DNA from: Actinoplanes philippinensis
Lineage (GTDB): Bacteria > Actinomycetota > Actinomycetes > Mycobacteriales > Micromonosporaceae
Direction of reading: 5' to 3'
NCBI RefSeq assembly: GCF_900113015.1
Contig: NZ_FONV01000004.1
Coordinates: 372,001 to 436,000 of the forward strand
Length of the DNA: 64,000 bases
Shown: positions 16,763 to 25,330 of the stretch, piece after piece
Numbering within the stretch: the first letter of the stretch is position 1
Layout of the letters: the number at the start of each line of letters is the position of its first letter
Notes under the pieces: generated by a model
Databases searched by the model: none
The model's input: only the letters and a program-made list of their open reading frames with translations
Told to the model about the DNA's origin: nothing
Translations under genes and position numbers: made by a program

Positions 16763-16787
16763 GATAATTTTCCGTAAGGCATACGGA
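16763..16787. promoter_or_regulatory. Exporter promoter (-10 GATAAT) and overlapping inverted-repeat operator
   Basis: GATAAT at 16763-16768 is a plausible -10 box for the + strand ABC gene. Just downstream, TCCGTA (16771-16776) and TACGGA (16782-16787) form a perfect 6-bp inverted repeat with 5-nt spacer. A repressor bound here would block transcription; assignment to the divergent TetR protein is inference. Confidence 0.5.
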
Positions 16788-16802
16788 GTTTAAGGAGCCC
16801 CC

Positions 16803-17711
16803 GTGCACGCACTCATCGCTGAGGGACTACGCAAGCGATACGGCGACCTGGCCGCCCTGGACGGGTTCGACCTGCACGTGCCGGCCGGTGTCATCCACGG
16901 CCTGCTCGGCCCGAACGGCGCGGGCAAGACCACCGCGGTCAAAGCTCTGGCCACCCTGATCGACGTCGACGAGGGCACCGCCAGCGTGGCCGGTTTCGAC
17001 GTGCGCACCCAGGCCGGCCGGGTGCGCCGCAGCATCGGCCTGGTCGGGCAGAACGCCGCCGTCGACGAGGTGCTCAGCGGCCGGCAGAACCTGGTGATGT
17101 TCGCCCGCCTCTACGGCCTGAACAGTGCCGACGCCCGGACCCGGGCCGACGGGCTGCTCGGCACGTTCGGCCTGGCCGACGCCGCGGACCGGCCGGTCAA
17201 GACCTACTCCGGCGGCATGCGGCGCCGCCTCGACATCGCGGCCGGCCTGATCCTGACCCCGGCCGTGCTGTTCCTCGACGAGCCGACCACCGGCCTCGAC
17301 CCGCGCGCCCGCAACGAGGTGTGGACCAGCATCCGGGAGGTCGCGGCCCGCGGCACGACGGTGCTGCTGACCACGCAGTATCTGGACGAGGCCGACCAGC
17401 TGGCCTCCGGGGTCACCGTCGTCGACCACGGCCGGGTGATCGCCGAGGGCAGCCCGGAGAAGCTGAAACGCCAGGTCGGCGGCGACCGGGTGACGATCAC
17501 CCTGCACGACGGGATCGAGGAGGCCGCCCGGCGGCTGGGCGGGGAGGCCGACCGGGAGAGCGGGACGATCACCGTCGAGGTGACCTCCGGGCTGATGGCG
17601 ATCGTCCGCACCCTCGACGAGCTGGGCGTCGCCGTCGAGGACCTGCAACTGCGCCGGCCCACCCTGGACGAGGCGTTCCTCAAGCTGACCGGCACGGAGG
17701 CGAGCCGATGA
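16803..17711 (+). CDS. DrrA-like daunorubicin-type ABC exporter ATPase
   Basis: A 302-aa ATPase with Walker A GPNGAGKTTAVK, signature YSGGMRRRLDIAAGL, Walker B VLFLDEPTTGLDP and the DrrA-type C-terminal extension ending RRPTLDEAFLKLTG. GTG start, with a purine-rich AAGGAG upstream at 16793-16798. Coupled to the permease at 17708 by ATGA overlap and faced by a TetR regulator; together they form a drug-type efflux module. Confidence 0.9.
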   Translation: MHALIAEGLRKRYGDLAALDGFDLHVPAGVIHGLLGPNGAGKTTAVKALATLIDVDEGTASVAGFDVRTQAGRVRRSIGLVGQNAAVDEVLSGRQNLVMFARLYGLNSADARTRADGLLGTFGLADAADRPVKTYSGGMRRRLDIAAGLILTPAVLFLDEPTTGLDPRARNEVWTSIREVAARGTTVLLTTQYLDEADQLASGVTVVDHGRVIAEGSPEKLKRQVGGDRVTITLHDGIEEAARRLGGEADRESGTITVEVTSGLMAIVRTLDELGVAVEDLQLRRPTLDEAFLKLTGTEASR

Positions 17712-18487
17712 CCACGTTGCGAGCGGGATGGATCCTCACCCGGCGGGAGCTGGCCCACTGGCGGCGCGAGCCGTGGGGCCCGATCTTCGGCCTGGTCTTC
17801 TCGATCATGCTGCTGCTGGTGTTCGGGTTCCTGTTCGGCGGGGCGATCACGGTGCCCGGCGGCGGTGACTACATCGCGTTCCTGCTGCCCGGGATGATGG
17901 CGCTGAGCATGATGTTCGGCGTGGAGACGACGGCCACGAAGATGGCGGCCGACGCCGGCAAGGGCATCACCGACCGGTTCCGGTCGATGCCGATCGGCAG
18001 CGCGTCGCCGGCGCTCGGACGGGTCGGCGCGGACATGACGAACTCGGCGGCCGAGCTCGCGGTTCTCCTCGTCGGTGGCCTGGCGATCGGCTGGCGCATC
18101 GAGTCGGACCCGGGGTCGGCTGCTCTGGCCGTACTCCTGCTGCTGCTCTTGAGGTTCTCGATGTTGTGGATCGGCATCTTCGTGGGCCTGACGTTCCGCG
18201 GGGGCGGCGCGACGGCGGCCGTGCAGGTGCTGGTGTGGCCGATCGGGTTCCTGTCGACGGCGATCGTGTCGGCCGAGACGATGCCGGCATGGCTGGGCGC
18301 GGTCGCCGCGTGGAACCCGCTGTCGGCGACCGCGACCGCGGCGCGCGAGCTGTTCGGCAACCCGACCGGTATGACCGGCGGTGTGCTGGCCGATCACGCG
18401 GTGTGGCTGGCGCTGGGCTGGCCGCTGCTGCTGGCGGCGATCTTCATCCCGCTGTCGGCGCGGGCCTACCGGCGGCTACGAGACTAG
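17708..18487 (+). CDS. DrrB-like ABC-2 permease
   Basis: A 259-aa membrane protein with about six helices and the ABC-2 domain hallmarks (LLPGMMALSMMFGVETTATKMAADAGKGITDRFRSMPI; WNPLSATATAARELFGNP). Membrane half of the exporter with the upstream ATPase. Its 3' end overlaps the opposite-strand gene by 12 bp. Confidence 0.9.
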   Translation: MTTLRAGWILTRRELAHWRREPWGPIFGLVFSIMLLLVFGFLFGGAITVPGGGDYIAFLLPGMMALSMMFGVETTATKMAADAGKGITDRFRSMPIGSASPALGRVGADMTNSAAELAVLLVGGLAIGWRIESDPGSAALAVLLLLLLRFSMLWIGIFVGLTFRGGGATAAVQVLVWPIGFLSTAIVSAETMPAWLGAVAAWNPLSATATAARELFGNPTGMTGGVLADHAVWLALGWPLLLAAIFIPLSARAYRRLRD

Positions 18488-19546
18488 CCGCCGCCTCACG
18501 CCGCGCTTGACCCGCGCGAGCATCCCCGGGGGTCGCTGCAGCTGCTGCTGCAGCGACTCCGCGTGGGTGATCATCCCGACGATGGTCTGGATCGCGGCGT
18601 CCAGGACCTGCCGGTCGTCGAGGGAGTCCGGGCTGACCGACTCGCACATCCGGCCCGGGCGCAGCTCGGCCAAGTCGCCGACGATGTGGCACGGGTAGTC
18701 CTGCAGCTCCTTGATCTGCTCGTCGGCGAGCGCGGCGACCCACTCGGCGCGGTCCAGGCCGACCCCGAAACGCATGTCGTTGTCACGCTGCTGCAGCACC
18801 GCGCGGAGCAGATGGTGGTGCACGACCCGCTGGTAGGGCAGCCGGTGCGGATAGAGGTCGCCGAGCGCGTCGTTGACCCGCCGCAGCACCTCGATCTCCG
18901 GCGCGCCCAGCGACGGGTTCGACTCGGGTTCCGCCGGCTCGCAGATCCCGTCCGGGATGCCGAGGATCCCGGCGAACCGCCGCCACAGCAGGTCCTGCGG
19001 CGCGCCCGGCTGCGGGACGGTGACGATGTGCCGCTGGGCGGGCGGGACCAGGTCACCCCAGCGCCGGAACATCCGGTTGGCCGTGTAGTGGTCCCAGAAC
19101 CCGTCGAACCGTCCCTTCTCGACGGCGGTGAGGAAGTCCTCGAAACGCCAGGTGCTGCGGGCCCGGATGCTCTGCTGCCACATCGACGGGAAGGTGCGCC
19201 ACAGGTCGCGGGCGGCGACGACGATGTGCACCTCGGCCGGCGCCAGGCTCTCGACGGCCCGCCGTGCCTGCTCGGCGGTCGCCGCGCCGAAGCCCTCGCT
19301 GGTCAGCACGACGTCTCCGGGCCAGCGCCCGAACCGCTCGAGCAGCCGCTCCCACGTCCAGTACAGCTCGGGGTCACGCCACGGCACCTGCCGCAGATCG
19401 GTCATCGCCTGGTCGTGGGCGTAGAACGTGGCGGGGATCAGGAGCCCGGCCCGTTCCAGCCGCTCGGCGTTGCCGAAGAGCACGTTCTGCACATAGGTGC
19501 TGCCGGTCTTCGGCGCACCGATGTGCATGAATACACGCTTCGGCAT
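18476..19546 (-). CDS. Sulfotransferase-like P-loop protein
   Basis: A 356-aa protein opening MPKRVFMHIGAPKTGSTYVQ, the 5'-phosphosulfate-binding loop of PAPS-dependent sulfotransferases. A second motif (HIVVAARDLWRTFPSMWQQSI) resembles the 3'-phosphate loop. It would sulfate a metabolite or surface glycan, but no acceptor gene is adjacent. An ATG 10 codons upstream (19576) is an alternative start. Stops of this gene and the convergent permease gene overlap by 12 bp without a terminator. Confidence 0.75.
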   Translation of the reverse strand: MPKRVFMHIGAPKTGSTYVQNVLFGNAERLERAGLLIPATFYAHDQAMTDLRQVPWRDPELYWTWERLLERFGRWPGDVVLTSEGFGAATAEQARRAVESLAPAEVHIVVAARDLWRTFPSMWQQSIRARSTWRFEDFLTAVEKGRFDGFWDHYTANRMFRRWGDLVPPAQRHIVTVPQPGAPQDLLWRRFAGILGIPDGICEPAEPESNPSLGAPEIEVLRRVNDALGDLYPHRLPYQRVVHHHLLRAVLQQRDNDMRFGVGLDRAEWVAALADEQIKELQDYPCHIVGDLAELRPGRMCESVSPDSLDDRQVLDAAIQTIVGMITHAESLQQQLQRPPGMLARVKRGVRRRLVS

Positions 19547-19832
19547 GCTTTGCCCCACCCTCTGTTCAGTGTCCATTCATGATCAACAGGCCGGGTGAAA
19601 AGTGGGTGACACACTCCCGTATCAAGTGTTTAAAAGCGCGGAACCTTTGCCTCTCGTACGGCCACTCCTCCCCGAACACACCACCGGCGTCCCGGGCCTA
19701 CGACGCGACGTCAGCGACGGGTCCGGACCGCGACGCCGCTGCGGGGCGGGGCTGCCACAACGGTGCAAGATTTTTGCCAGAGACCGCGCGCATGATGCCC
19801 TCGCAAACGGCGAGAAATGAGGGCTGACCAGC

Positions 19833-20405
19833 ATGGACACCGACGAGACCACTGTCGTGCCGGCGAAGGTGGCCACCCTCGCCGCCGCCCACGGTCTCGG
19901 CGCGCCGGTCGGGCACCAGGACAACGGCGGCCCCGGCCGGGCGGCCCTCGTCGCGCTGCTGCTGAGCGTCGCCGCGTTCGCCGTGTCGTTCGCGCTGTTC
20001 CACGTCGCCGCCGCCTGGTTCCGGCCGCTGCTCCCGCTGGCCGTCCTGGCACTGGCCGTCGCGATCGGCGCCCTGGGCTGGGCGATGCTGTTCCCGTTCC
20101 GGGCCGGCCAGTCGGTGTGGGCGTACGAGAACGGTCTCGTGCACCTCCGCCACGGCAGGTCCCGGGTCGCGCTGTGGCGCGAGATGGAGCGCCTGGAACT
20201 GCACGTCATCCGCGACGGCCACCTGACGGCCGGGATGACGTCGGCCTACCTGCTGAAACCGAGCGGGCAGCCGCCGATGCGGGTCCGGCCCCAGCTCCGC
20301 GAACAGCCGGACGGCACCCGCCACGACCCGTTCGGAACGCTGCTGACCCGCCTGGTGGCCGACGCGGGCCGCCCGGTCGTCCAGACCCTGATCGGCCGCC
20401 GATAA
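19833..20405 (+). CDS. Two-helix membrane protein of unknown function
   Basis: A 190-aa protein with a polar N-terminal 35 residues, two adjacent transmembrane helices (AALVALLLSVAAFAVSFALF and LLPLAVLALAVAIGALGWAML) and a cytoplasmic beta-rich tail (VWAYENGLVHLRHGRSRVALWREMERLEL), an arrangement like DUF6585/PH-like membrane proteins. The 256-bp region upstream is relatively AT-rich and probably holds divergent promoters; no gene is convincing there. A GC-rich minisatellite starts 12 bp after the stop. Confidence 0.6.
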   Translation: MDTDETTVVPAKVATLAAAHGLGAPVGHQDNGGPGRAALVALLLSVAAFAVSFALFHVAAAWFRPLLPLAVLALAVAIGALGWAMLFPFRAGQSVWAYENGLVHLRHGRSRVALWREMERLELHVIRDGHLTAGMTSAYLLKPSGQPPMRVRPQLREQPDGTRHDPFGTLLTRLVADAGRPVVQTLIGRR

Positions 20406-20417
20406 CCCGGCCGCCGT

Positions 20418-20588
20418 GTCCCCGGCCCGCCGTATCCCCTCGCCCGGCAAGCCCCGGCCCGCCGCGTCCCCGGCCCGCCGTATCCCCCCGCCCGGCAAGC
20501 CCCGGCCCGCCGCGTCCCCGCCCCGCCGTATCCCCCCGCCCGGCAAGCCCCGGCCCGCCGCGTCCCCGGCCCGCCGTATCCCCCCGCC
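20418..20588 (+). repeat. 48-bp GC-rich minisatellite, about 3.6 copies
   Basis: Units at 20418-20465, 20466-20513, 20514-20561 and a partial at 20562-20588 differ by one or two bases. A degenerate tail extends to about 20650. The array lies between convergent genes. A long frame through it is a consequence of the 48-bp period and is not taken as coding. Confidence 0.9.
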
Positions 20589-20660
20589 ACGTGCCCGGCC
20601 CGCCGTACAGCCGGCCCGGCAGCCCCGGCTCGGCGTATCCCCGGCACGGCAGCCCCGAGG

Positions 20661-21503
20661 TCAGGTCGTCGCCCGGCTCCACAGGTCGTCGAGGACCGTG
20701 CCCGCCGCCGTACCGTCCCGGGCCGCCACCGCCAGGATCTCCCTGGTCAGGTGCACGGCCGCGGTGCTGATCACCAGCGTCGGCGACAACCGGGACGCGA
20801 ACCCGCGCGCCACGTCGAGGGCGTCACCGAGCCGCCCGTCGGCCACGTCCCCCGCGATCGCGTCGAGCGCCGGGTTCTCCCCACCGGCGTCGGTACGCCC
20901 GGACACCCCGTGCGCCAGCCCGAAATACCAGACCAGCAGGTCGGCCGGGTCGCCGGTCTCGGTCAGCACCCGCAGATGCTCCCGCTGCGCGTCGGCGTCG
21001 CCGGTCATCTGCGCCCACACCAGCCGGAACGGCGTCTCCGACACGGCGACCAGCCGGTCGGCCCGGCCACAGCCGAGGGTCAGCAGATCGTCCCGGTTGT
21101 CGAACTGCATGACGAGCGCGGCGAGCGCCAGGATCGCGTCGAGCGGCGCGTCGAGGGCAGTGTTCCCGGCCGCGGTGATCATGCGGTGCGCGGCGCGGCG
21201 GCAGAGCAGCGCCACGCCGGGCTCGGCATACCGGCGGGCCGTCTCGACGACCACCGCCCGCAGGTCCGGCCGGGGCGCGTCGACGGTGCCGATCGAGGTG
21301 AGCAGCGCGTCGACGAGACGATCCCCGGCGAGCCCGTGCACGGTCTGCAGGATCTGCCCGGCGGCGAGCAGCGCGATCTGGGTGAGGTCGACGGCCCCCT
21401 CGCCACCGCTGTGCTCCTGGACGAGCCGTCCCGCCCGGTCCGGCCGCCCGGCGAGATACTCGCCCGCGGCCACTTCGACGACGGCGCCGTTGCTATCGGT
21501 CAC
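20661..21503 (-). CDS. Conserved hypothetical all-helical protein
   Basis: A 280-aa protein, GTG start at 21503, strongly alanine/leucine-rich and predicted all-helical with no membrane segment. Composition and periodic helices (LTQIALLAAGQILQTVHGL, LDAILALAALVMQF) suggest an alpha-solenoid-like protein. Not recognised; the frame continues upstream, but that part overlaps the next gene on the opposite strand. Confidence 0.5.
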   Translation of the reverse strand: MTDSNGAVVEVAAGEYLAGRPDRAGRLVQEHSGGEGAVDLTQIALLAAGQILQTVHGLAGDRLVDALLTSIGTVDAPRPDLRAVVVETARRYAEPGVALLCRRAAHRMITAAGNTALDAPLDAILALAALVMQFDNRDDLLTLGCGRADRLVAVSETPFRLVWAQMTGDADAQREHLRVLTETGDPADLLVWYFGLAHGVSGRTDAGGENPALDAIAGDVADGRLGDALDVARGFASRLSPTLVISTAAVHLTREILAVAARDGTAAGTVLDDLWSRATT

Positions 21504-21584
21504 GGCGAAGGATTCTGCCCCAGCCGTCACAATCCCGGTGTCCGGCCCGTCCCCTCCGCAGCATCGACCACTGAGGAGGATCCT

Positions 21585-21935
21585 TTGTCCACGGCCTACA
21601 CGATCGTCACGCTGGTGACAGCGTTCCTCACCGGCAGCGCCGCCGTCTTCTACCTGATCGGCCACGAGTACCCGAAGTCCCAGGCCGACATGAAACGGAT
21701 CCCGCGCCGCTACGTGCCGGTGCTGGGGTCCCTGCTGGCGGCCGGCACGGCGGGACTGCTGACCGGTTTCGCCGTACCCCCGATCGGCACCGCCGCCGCC
21801 GTCGGCCTCGTCCTGTATTTCTCCGGCGCTCTCGTCGCCCACCTGCGGGTCGGCTCCCGCAACCTGCTCGGCTGGGCGATCTTCTTCGTCACCGTCGTGA
21901 CCGACCTGGCCGTAAATCTGCTGCACCTCCACTGA
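21585..21935 (+). CDS. DoxX-like small integral membrane protein
   Basis: A 116-aa protein with four hydrophobic segments (AYTIVTLVTAFLTGSAAVFYLIG, VLGSLLAAGTAGLLTGFAV, IGTAAAVGLVLYFSGALVAHL, WAIFFVTVVTDLAVNLL) and the layout of DoxX-like proteins. The start is TTG at 21585, supported by a strong GAGGAGG (21573-21579). Confidence 0.65.
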   Translation: MSTAYTIVTLVTAFLTGSAAVFYLIGHEYPKSQADMKRIPRRYVPVLGSLLAAGTAGLLTGFAVPPIGTAAAVGLVLYFSGALVAHLRVGSRNLLGWAIFFVTVVTDLAVNLLHLH

Positions 21936-21943
21936 CCGCGGCC

Positions 21944-21949
21944 TACGCT
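21944..21949 (+). promoter_or_regulatory. Candidate leaderless -10 box TACGCT
   Basis: TACGCT fits TANNNT and sits 8 nt before ATG 21958, suggesting a separate leaderless transcript for the next gene rather than readthrough. Confidence 0.35.
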
Positions 21950-21957
21950 GCCCGGTG

Positions 21958-22695
21958 ATGCCGAACCTCGTCCACATCACCCCGCACCGCCACGCGACCC
22001 GGATGCCGCGCGGCGGTGTCGCCGCACGCAGCCGCGGCTGGGACGGCGACCGCGGCGTCTACACGATGGCGGTGCTGCCCGACTTCACCCTCACCCACCA
22101 GTGGGTGCGGGAGCTGCGCCGCTGGAAGCCGGGCGTCCTGGTCGCCGTGGACCTGCGCCTCCCCGGCGACGAGCCGGTCACGGTCGGCCGCTACGGCCGC
22201 GAGCCGCTGCGGCTCACCGCCGCCGAGGCCGCCGGACATGTTCGAGAGCTGGCCGATCCGCGCGGCTACGAGATCTTCGTCCCGAGAGCGATCCGACCCA
22301 CGGAGGTACGCCGGATCCGCGCTCTGCCGCAGGGCATCGGCTGGCGGCACGTCCCGGACGCCCACGGCCGCCGCCCGTGCACCTGCCCCGCCTGCCTGCA
22401 GCCGGGCACGCCGGGTTCCGCCCGGGTCCGCCGCCGTTTCCCCTACGACGACCCGCCGGTCCCGAAGCCGCAGCTGATGGCCGACCTGCGCGCGGCCGTG
22501 ACCCCGGACGAGATCGTGAGCGCGTTGTGGGCCCTGTCCGGCCGCCGCCGCGGCGGCGCCGAGGAGCTGGCCCACCTGGCCGACCACCCCGACCCGGAGG
22601 TCCGCGAGACCTTGGCCGACCTGCTGGCCGGCTACCGGGGACGGTCGGCCCGCACCCTACGGGACCGCCTGTCGGCCGCCGGCGACGCGTCGTAA
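21958..22695 (+). CDS. Conserved hypothetical protein with C-terminal HEAT-like helices
   Basis: A 245-aa soluble protein. The N-terminal half is basic with a CTCPACLQPG cysteine cluster (about residues 140-150) that may bind zinc. The C-terminal half (DEIVSALWALSGRR...EELAHLADHPDPEVRETLADLLAGY) reads like HEAT-type helical repeats. Not recognised at family level. Confidence 0.5.
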   Translation: MPNLVHITPHRHATRMPRGGVAARSRGWDGDRGVYTMAVLPDFTLTHQWVRELRRWKPGVLVAVDLRLPGDEPVTVGRYGREPLRLTAAEAAGHVRELADPRGYEIFVPRAIRPTEVRRIRALPQGIGWRHVPDAHGRRPCTCPACLQPGTPGSARVRRRFPYDDPPVPKPQLMADLRAAVTPDEIVSALWALSGRRRGGAEELAHLADHPDPEVRETLADLLAGYRGRSARTLRDRLSAAGDAS

Positions 22696-23032
22696 CGATC
22701 GGGCGGCGACGGCCACCGTGACGACCAGGACGACGCCGAAGCTGACCGTGTACACCCACGACCGGCCGGTGATCAGGCACATGGTGATGAGGGCGCCGAA
22801 GTACGGCACACCGATGCCGAGGCCGAGGACCGCTCCACGTCGCGCTCGTGCCCGCCACTGCCCCGGCGCGGTCGGGTCAGCGGCTGGAGCACCGGAACGA
22901 ACGCAGGGCCCATTCCGCGACCGGCGGCATCAGCGCCCACATCGCGCCCTGCAAGGCGCTGGCGGCGAGGATCCGGGTCAGGGGATCACCCTCGTCGAGC
23001 AGCGCAACCTTCCCGCCCCGCGCCAGGCCCAC
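22657..23032 (-). pseudogene. Possible frameshifted small membrane-protein gene
   Basis: Reading leftward from GTG 23032, a 51-codon frame encodes a hydrophobic helix (TRILAASALQGAMWALMPPVAEWAL) and stops at 22877. A second frame, shifted by one base, overlaps it, has no start codon in its N-terminal part and encodes two further helices (VLGLGIGVPYFGALITMCLI and VYTVSFGVVLVVTVAVAA) before stopping at 22657. Joined by one frameshift they would give a three-helix protein of about 115 residues. GGGGAGGA abuts the GTG, 17 bp after the VOC gene stop. It could be a decayed gene, a sequencing error or coincidence. Confidence 0.35.
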
Positions 23033-23049
23033 TCCTCCCCGGCGGAGGG

Positions 23050-23433
23050 TCAGGCGCTGACGCAGAAGCGGTTGCCCTCCGGGTCGGCGAGGACCACGTA
23101 GGGCAGCTCGTCCGGGTGGCGGTCGCCCGAAGACGGATAGTACGGCCAGTCCACCCTGGTCGCGCCGAGGGTCACCAGGCGTTCCACCTCGGCGTCCAGG
23201 CCGTCGGGGCCGGCGCTCAGGTCGAGGTGGATCCGGGGGAACTCCTCGGCGGGGCTTCCGCTGTCGTCCATCGCGATCGGCGCGCCGGGCCGGCCGGGCG
23301 GCGGCTCCAGGACGATCCAGTCGTCGCCGGGCCAGCGGGGTGGCCGCCGCGCCCAGCCGAGGGCCGCCGCCCAGAACGTGCCGGCGCGGTCGCAGTCGGT
23401 CACACCGAGGGAGATCTGGGCGAAGACGGCCAT
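23050..23433 (-). CDS. Single-domain VOC/glyoxalase-like protein
   Basis: A 127-aa VOC protein (MAVFAQISLGVTDCDRAGTFWAAALGW ... YVVLADPEGNRFCV) with the usual beta-alpha-beta-beta-beta pairs; it probably dimerises to form one or two active sites. The ATG at 23433 lies inside the 3' end of the upstream membrane gene. It resembles each half of the double VOC protein at 5733 and may be a paralogue. Confidence 0.8.
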   Translation of the reverse strand: MAVFAQISLGVTDCDRAGTFWAAALGWARRPPRWPGDDWIVLEPPPGRPGAPIAMDDSGSPAEEFPRIHLDLSAGPDGLDAEVERLVTLGATRVDWPYYPSSGDRHPDELPYVVLADPEGNRFCVSA

Positions 23434-23840
23434 GCGCCGATGGTAGGGCGCAGCCGGCCGGTCAGCAGGAACACCGCGATCGTGTTGGCGGCGAACAGGG
23501 CCGACGACGTGACGGTCAGCCAGTCCGGGAACTCGTAGCGCAACGCCAGGGCGGTCAGCCCGGCACACGCGACCGCGAGCAGGGCGGTGACGACGCATCC
23601 GGTGAGGTGGGCGGCCCAGGTGCGTACCCCGCCGACGAGGGCCGCCACGGCCGGGCAGAGCAGGGCCACCGCGGCGAGGGCGACGACCAGGTAGAACACC
23701 GAGTCGTCGGTGGCCCAGAAGAGCATCTGCAGGGACAGTGGGAAGGCCGTCGCAAGGGCGGCGACGGCGTCGGCGGCGAGCACGATCGGGGCGACGACGG
23801 CGGCCGCCGAGACCGGGCCTCGGCTGTTGTTCGGGAGCAC
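23400..23840 (-). CDS. Four-helix membrane protein
   Basis: A 146-aa protein with hydrophobic segments VSAAAVVAPIVLAADAVAAL, VFYLVVALAAVALLCPAVAALVG, LTGCVVTALLAVACAGLTALAL and SALFAANTIAVFLLTGRL. It overlaps the VOC gene start by 34 bp, an unusually long coupling overlap. GTG start; function unknown. Confidence 0.55.
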   Translation of the reverse strand: MLPNNSRGPVSAAAVVAPIVLAADAVAALATAFPLSLQMLFWATDDSVFYLVVALAAVALLCPAVAALVGGVRTWAAHLTGCVVTALLAVACAGLTALALRYEFPDWLTVTSSALFAANTIAVFLLTGRLRPTIGAWPSSPRSPSV

Positions 23841-23931
23841 GCCGGAACGCTAACCGTCTTCTATGCTGCGACGGTGGCCTCCGCACGCCACCTGCACGTG
23901 TCCTTCACCGTCTCTCCGCAAGGGATCATCC

Positions 23932-24675
23932 GTGGCGCACAGCGACGTGTTCGACGATCTGGAAGCCGAGCAACAGCAGCTGGAGACGGTGCTGGCCGGT
24001 CTCGGCCCGGACGACTGGACCACCCCGTCGGCGGCGGCCGGCTGGACGATCGCCGACGTGCTGCTGCACCTGGCGCAGACCGAGGAGGCGGTGACCGCCA
24101 CCGTCGGCGAGCACGGTGATCCGGTCCGCTGGCACGAGCTCGGCGCCACCGTGGACGAGGCGATGGGCGCCCTCGTCGAGGCCGAGCGCGGCGACGGCCC
24201 ACGGATCCTGGACCGGTGGCGGGCGGCGCGGCGCGAGGCGGTTGCGGCCTTGCGGTCGGCCGACCCCGATCAGGCGGTACGGTGGGTCGCCACCCCGCTG
24301 AAGCCGCGCACGCTGGCCACCACCCGGCTGGCCGAGCACTGGGCCCACGCCTTGGACATCACCGTCCCGCTCGGTGTGGACTATCCCGACACGGCCCGCC
24401 TGCGGCACGTCGCCTGGCTGGGGCTGAGCACCCTGCCGTATGCGTTCCGCCTGGCCGGGCTGCCGCCGGCGCCGGTGCGCGCCGGCCTGACCGCCCCGGA
24501 CGGCACGTCCTGGCAGCTCGGCGACCCGGCCGCGGAGACCGTGATCAGCGGCCCGGCCGGCGACTTCTGCCGTGTCGGCGCGCAGCGGCTCGCCCCCGCC
24601 GACACGACACTGCGGGCCACCGGCCCGCACGCGGCGACCGCGCTGCGTCTGCTGCGCAACTACGCGGTGAGCTGA
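23932..24675 (+). CDS. TIGR03084/MDMPI-like mycothiol-associated protein
   Basis: A 247-aa protein with the N-terminal DinB-like metal site (GWTIADVLLHLAQTEEAV) and the middle motif TRLAEHWAHALDI typical of the TIGR03084/maleylpyruvate-isomerase group. GTG 23932 is chosen because the domain begins immediately after it; upstream residues look non-coding. The TATGCT at 23862-23867 is a candidate -10 box. Substrate unknown; it is followed closely by an NTF2-like gene. Confidence 0.75.
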   Translation: MAHSDVFDDLEAEQQQLETVLAGLGPDDWTTPSAAAGWTIADVLLHLAQTEEAVTATVGEHGDPVRWHELGATVDEAMGALVEAERGDGPRILDRWRAARREAVAALRSADPDQAVRWVATPLKPRTLATTRLAEHWAHALDITVPLGVDYPDTARLRHVAWLGLSTLPYAFRLAGLPPAPVRAGLTAPDGTSWQLGDPAAETVISGPAGDFCRVGAQRLAPADTTLRATGPHAATALRLLRNYAVS

Positions 24676-24679
24676 GGCC

Positions 24680-25321
24680 ATGACGACGACCGAGTGGGCA
24701 CGGCGCTGGGCGGCGACGTGGCGGGCCGGCTGGCCGGCGCAGGACGTGGAGGCGATCGCCGCGTTGCAGGCGCCGCACGGCGACCACTGGGCCGGGATCA
24801 CCCGGCGTTTCCGTGGACGGGACGGTCTCCGTGCGTACCTCAGGGAATGCTTCGACGAGGAGACCCGGCCGGCCGAGGTGTGGTTCGCGGAGCCGGTCGT
24901 CACCGGGCAGACGGCGAGCGTCGAGTACTGGGCGATCACCCATCCCGGCGGGGAGCCGCTGACCATCGCCGGCTGCACGGTGCTGCTCTTCGGCCGGGGC
25001 GGGCTGGTCGTCGAGGCCCGCGACCACTCGCACGCCGAGCCCGGCGCGATCCGGCCGGACAGCCACGTGTTCCTTCCCGAGCATCTGCGCCCGGCCGTCG
25101 ACGAGCTGCACCGGGCGTACCCCGGCGGGTTGCCGGAGGCGGACTATCTACCGCTGCTGGCCGCTGTGGAGGACGAGTTCAGCGACCGCAACCGGGCCGC
25201 CGTGGTCGCCGCGTTCCTCGGCCGGGACCCGTTGCGGGTCGCCAACGACGCGGCCGGCGAGCGGCCGTCCCCCGGCGAGGTGGCCCGCGTCCGGGAGATC
25301 CTGCGCCGCGCGGCCGGGTAA
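24680..25321 (+). CDS. SnoaL/NTF2-like fold protein
   Basis: A 213-aa protein whose first 120 residues (WARRWAATWRAGWPAQDVEAIAALQAP ... RGRDGLRAYLRECFDEETRP) match the NTF2-like cone fold used by SnoaL cyclases, limonene-epoxide hydrolases and many orphan enzymes. A second helical region follows. It starts 4 bp after the previous gene, so both probably lie on one transcript. Function not assignable. Confidence 0.6.
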   Translation: MTTTEWARRWAATWRAGWPAQDVEAIAALQAPHGDHWAGITRRFRGRDGLRAYLRECFDEETRPAEVWFAEPVVTGQTASVEYWAITHPGGEPLTIAGCTVLLFGRGGLVVEARDHSHAEPGAIRPDSHVFLPEHLRPAVDELHRAYPGGLPEADYLPLLAAVEDEFSDRNRAAVVAAFLGRDPLRVANDAAGERPSPGEVARVREILRRAAG

Positions 25322-25330
25322 GGACACCGG

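Noticed and set aside
19579..19827. 82-codon + frame between the sulfotransferase-like gene and the 19833 gene
   Set aside because: No ribosome site, mixed codon use unlike the neighbours and an AT-richer promoter-like background; treated as regulatory sequence.
20416..21618. 400-codon + frame starting with SPARRIPPPGKPRPAA repeats
   Set aside because: The repeat part is an intergenic minisatellite, and the remainder is antisense to the 20661-21503 gene.
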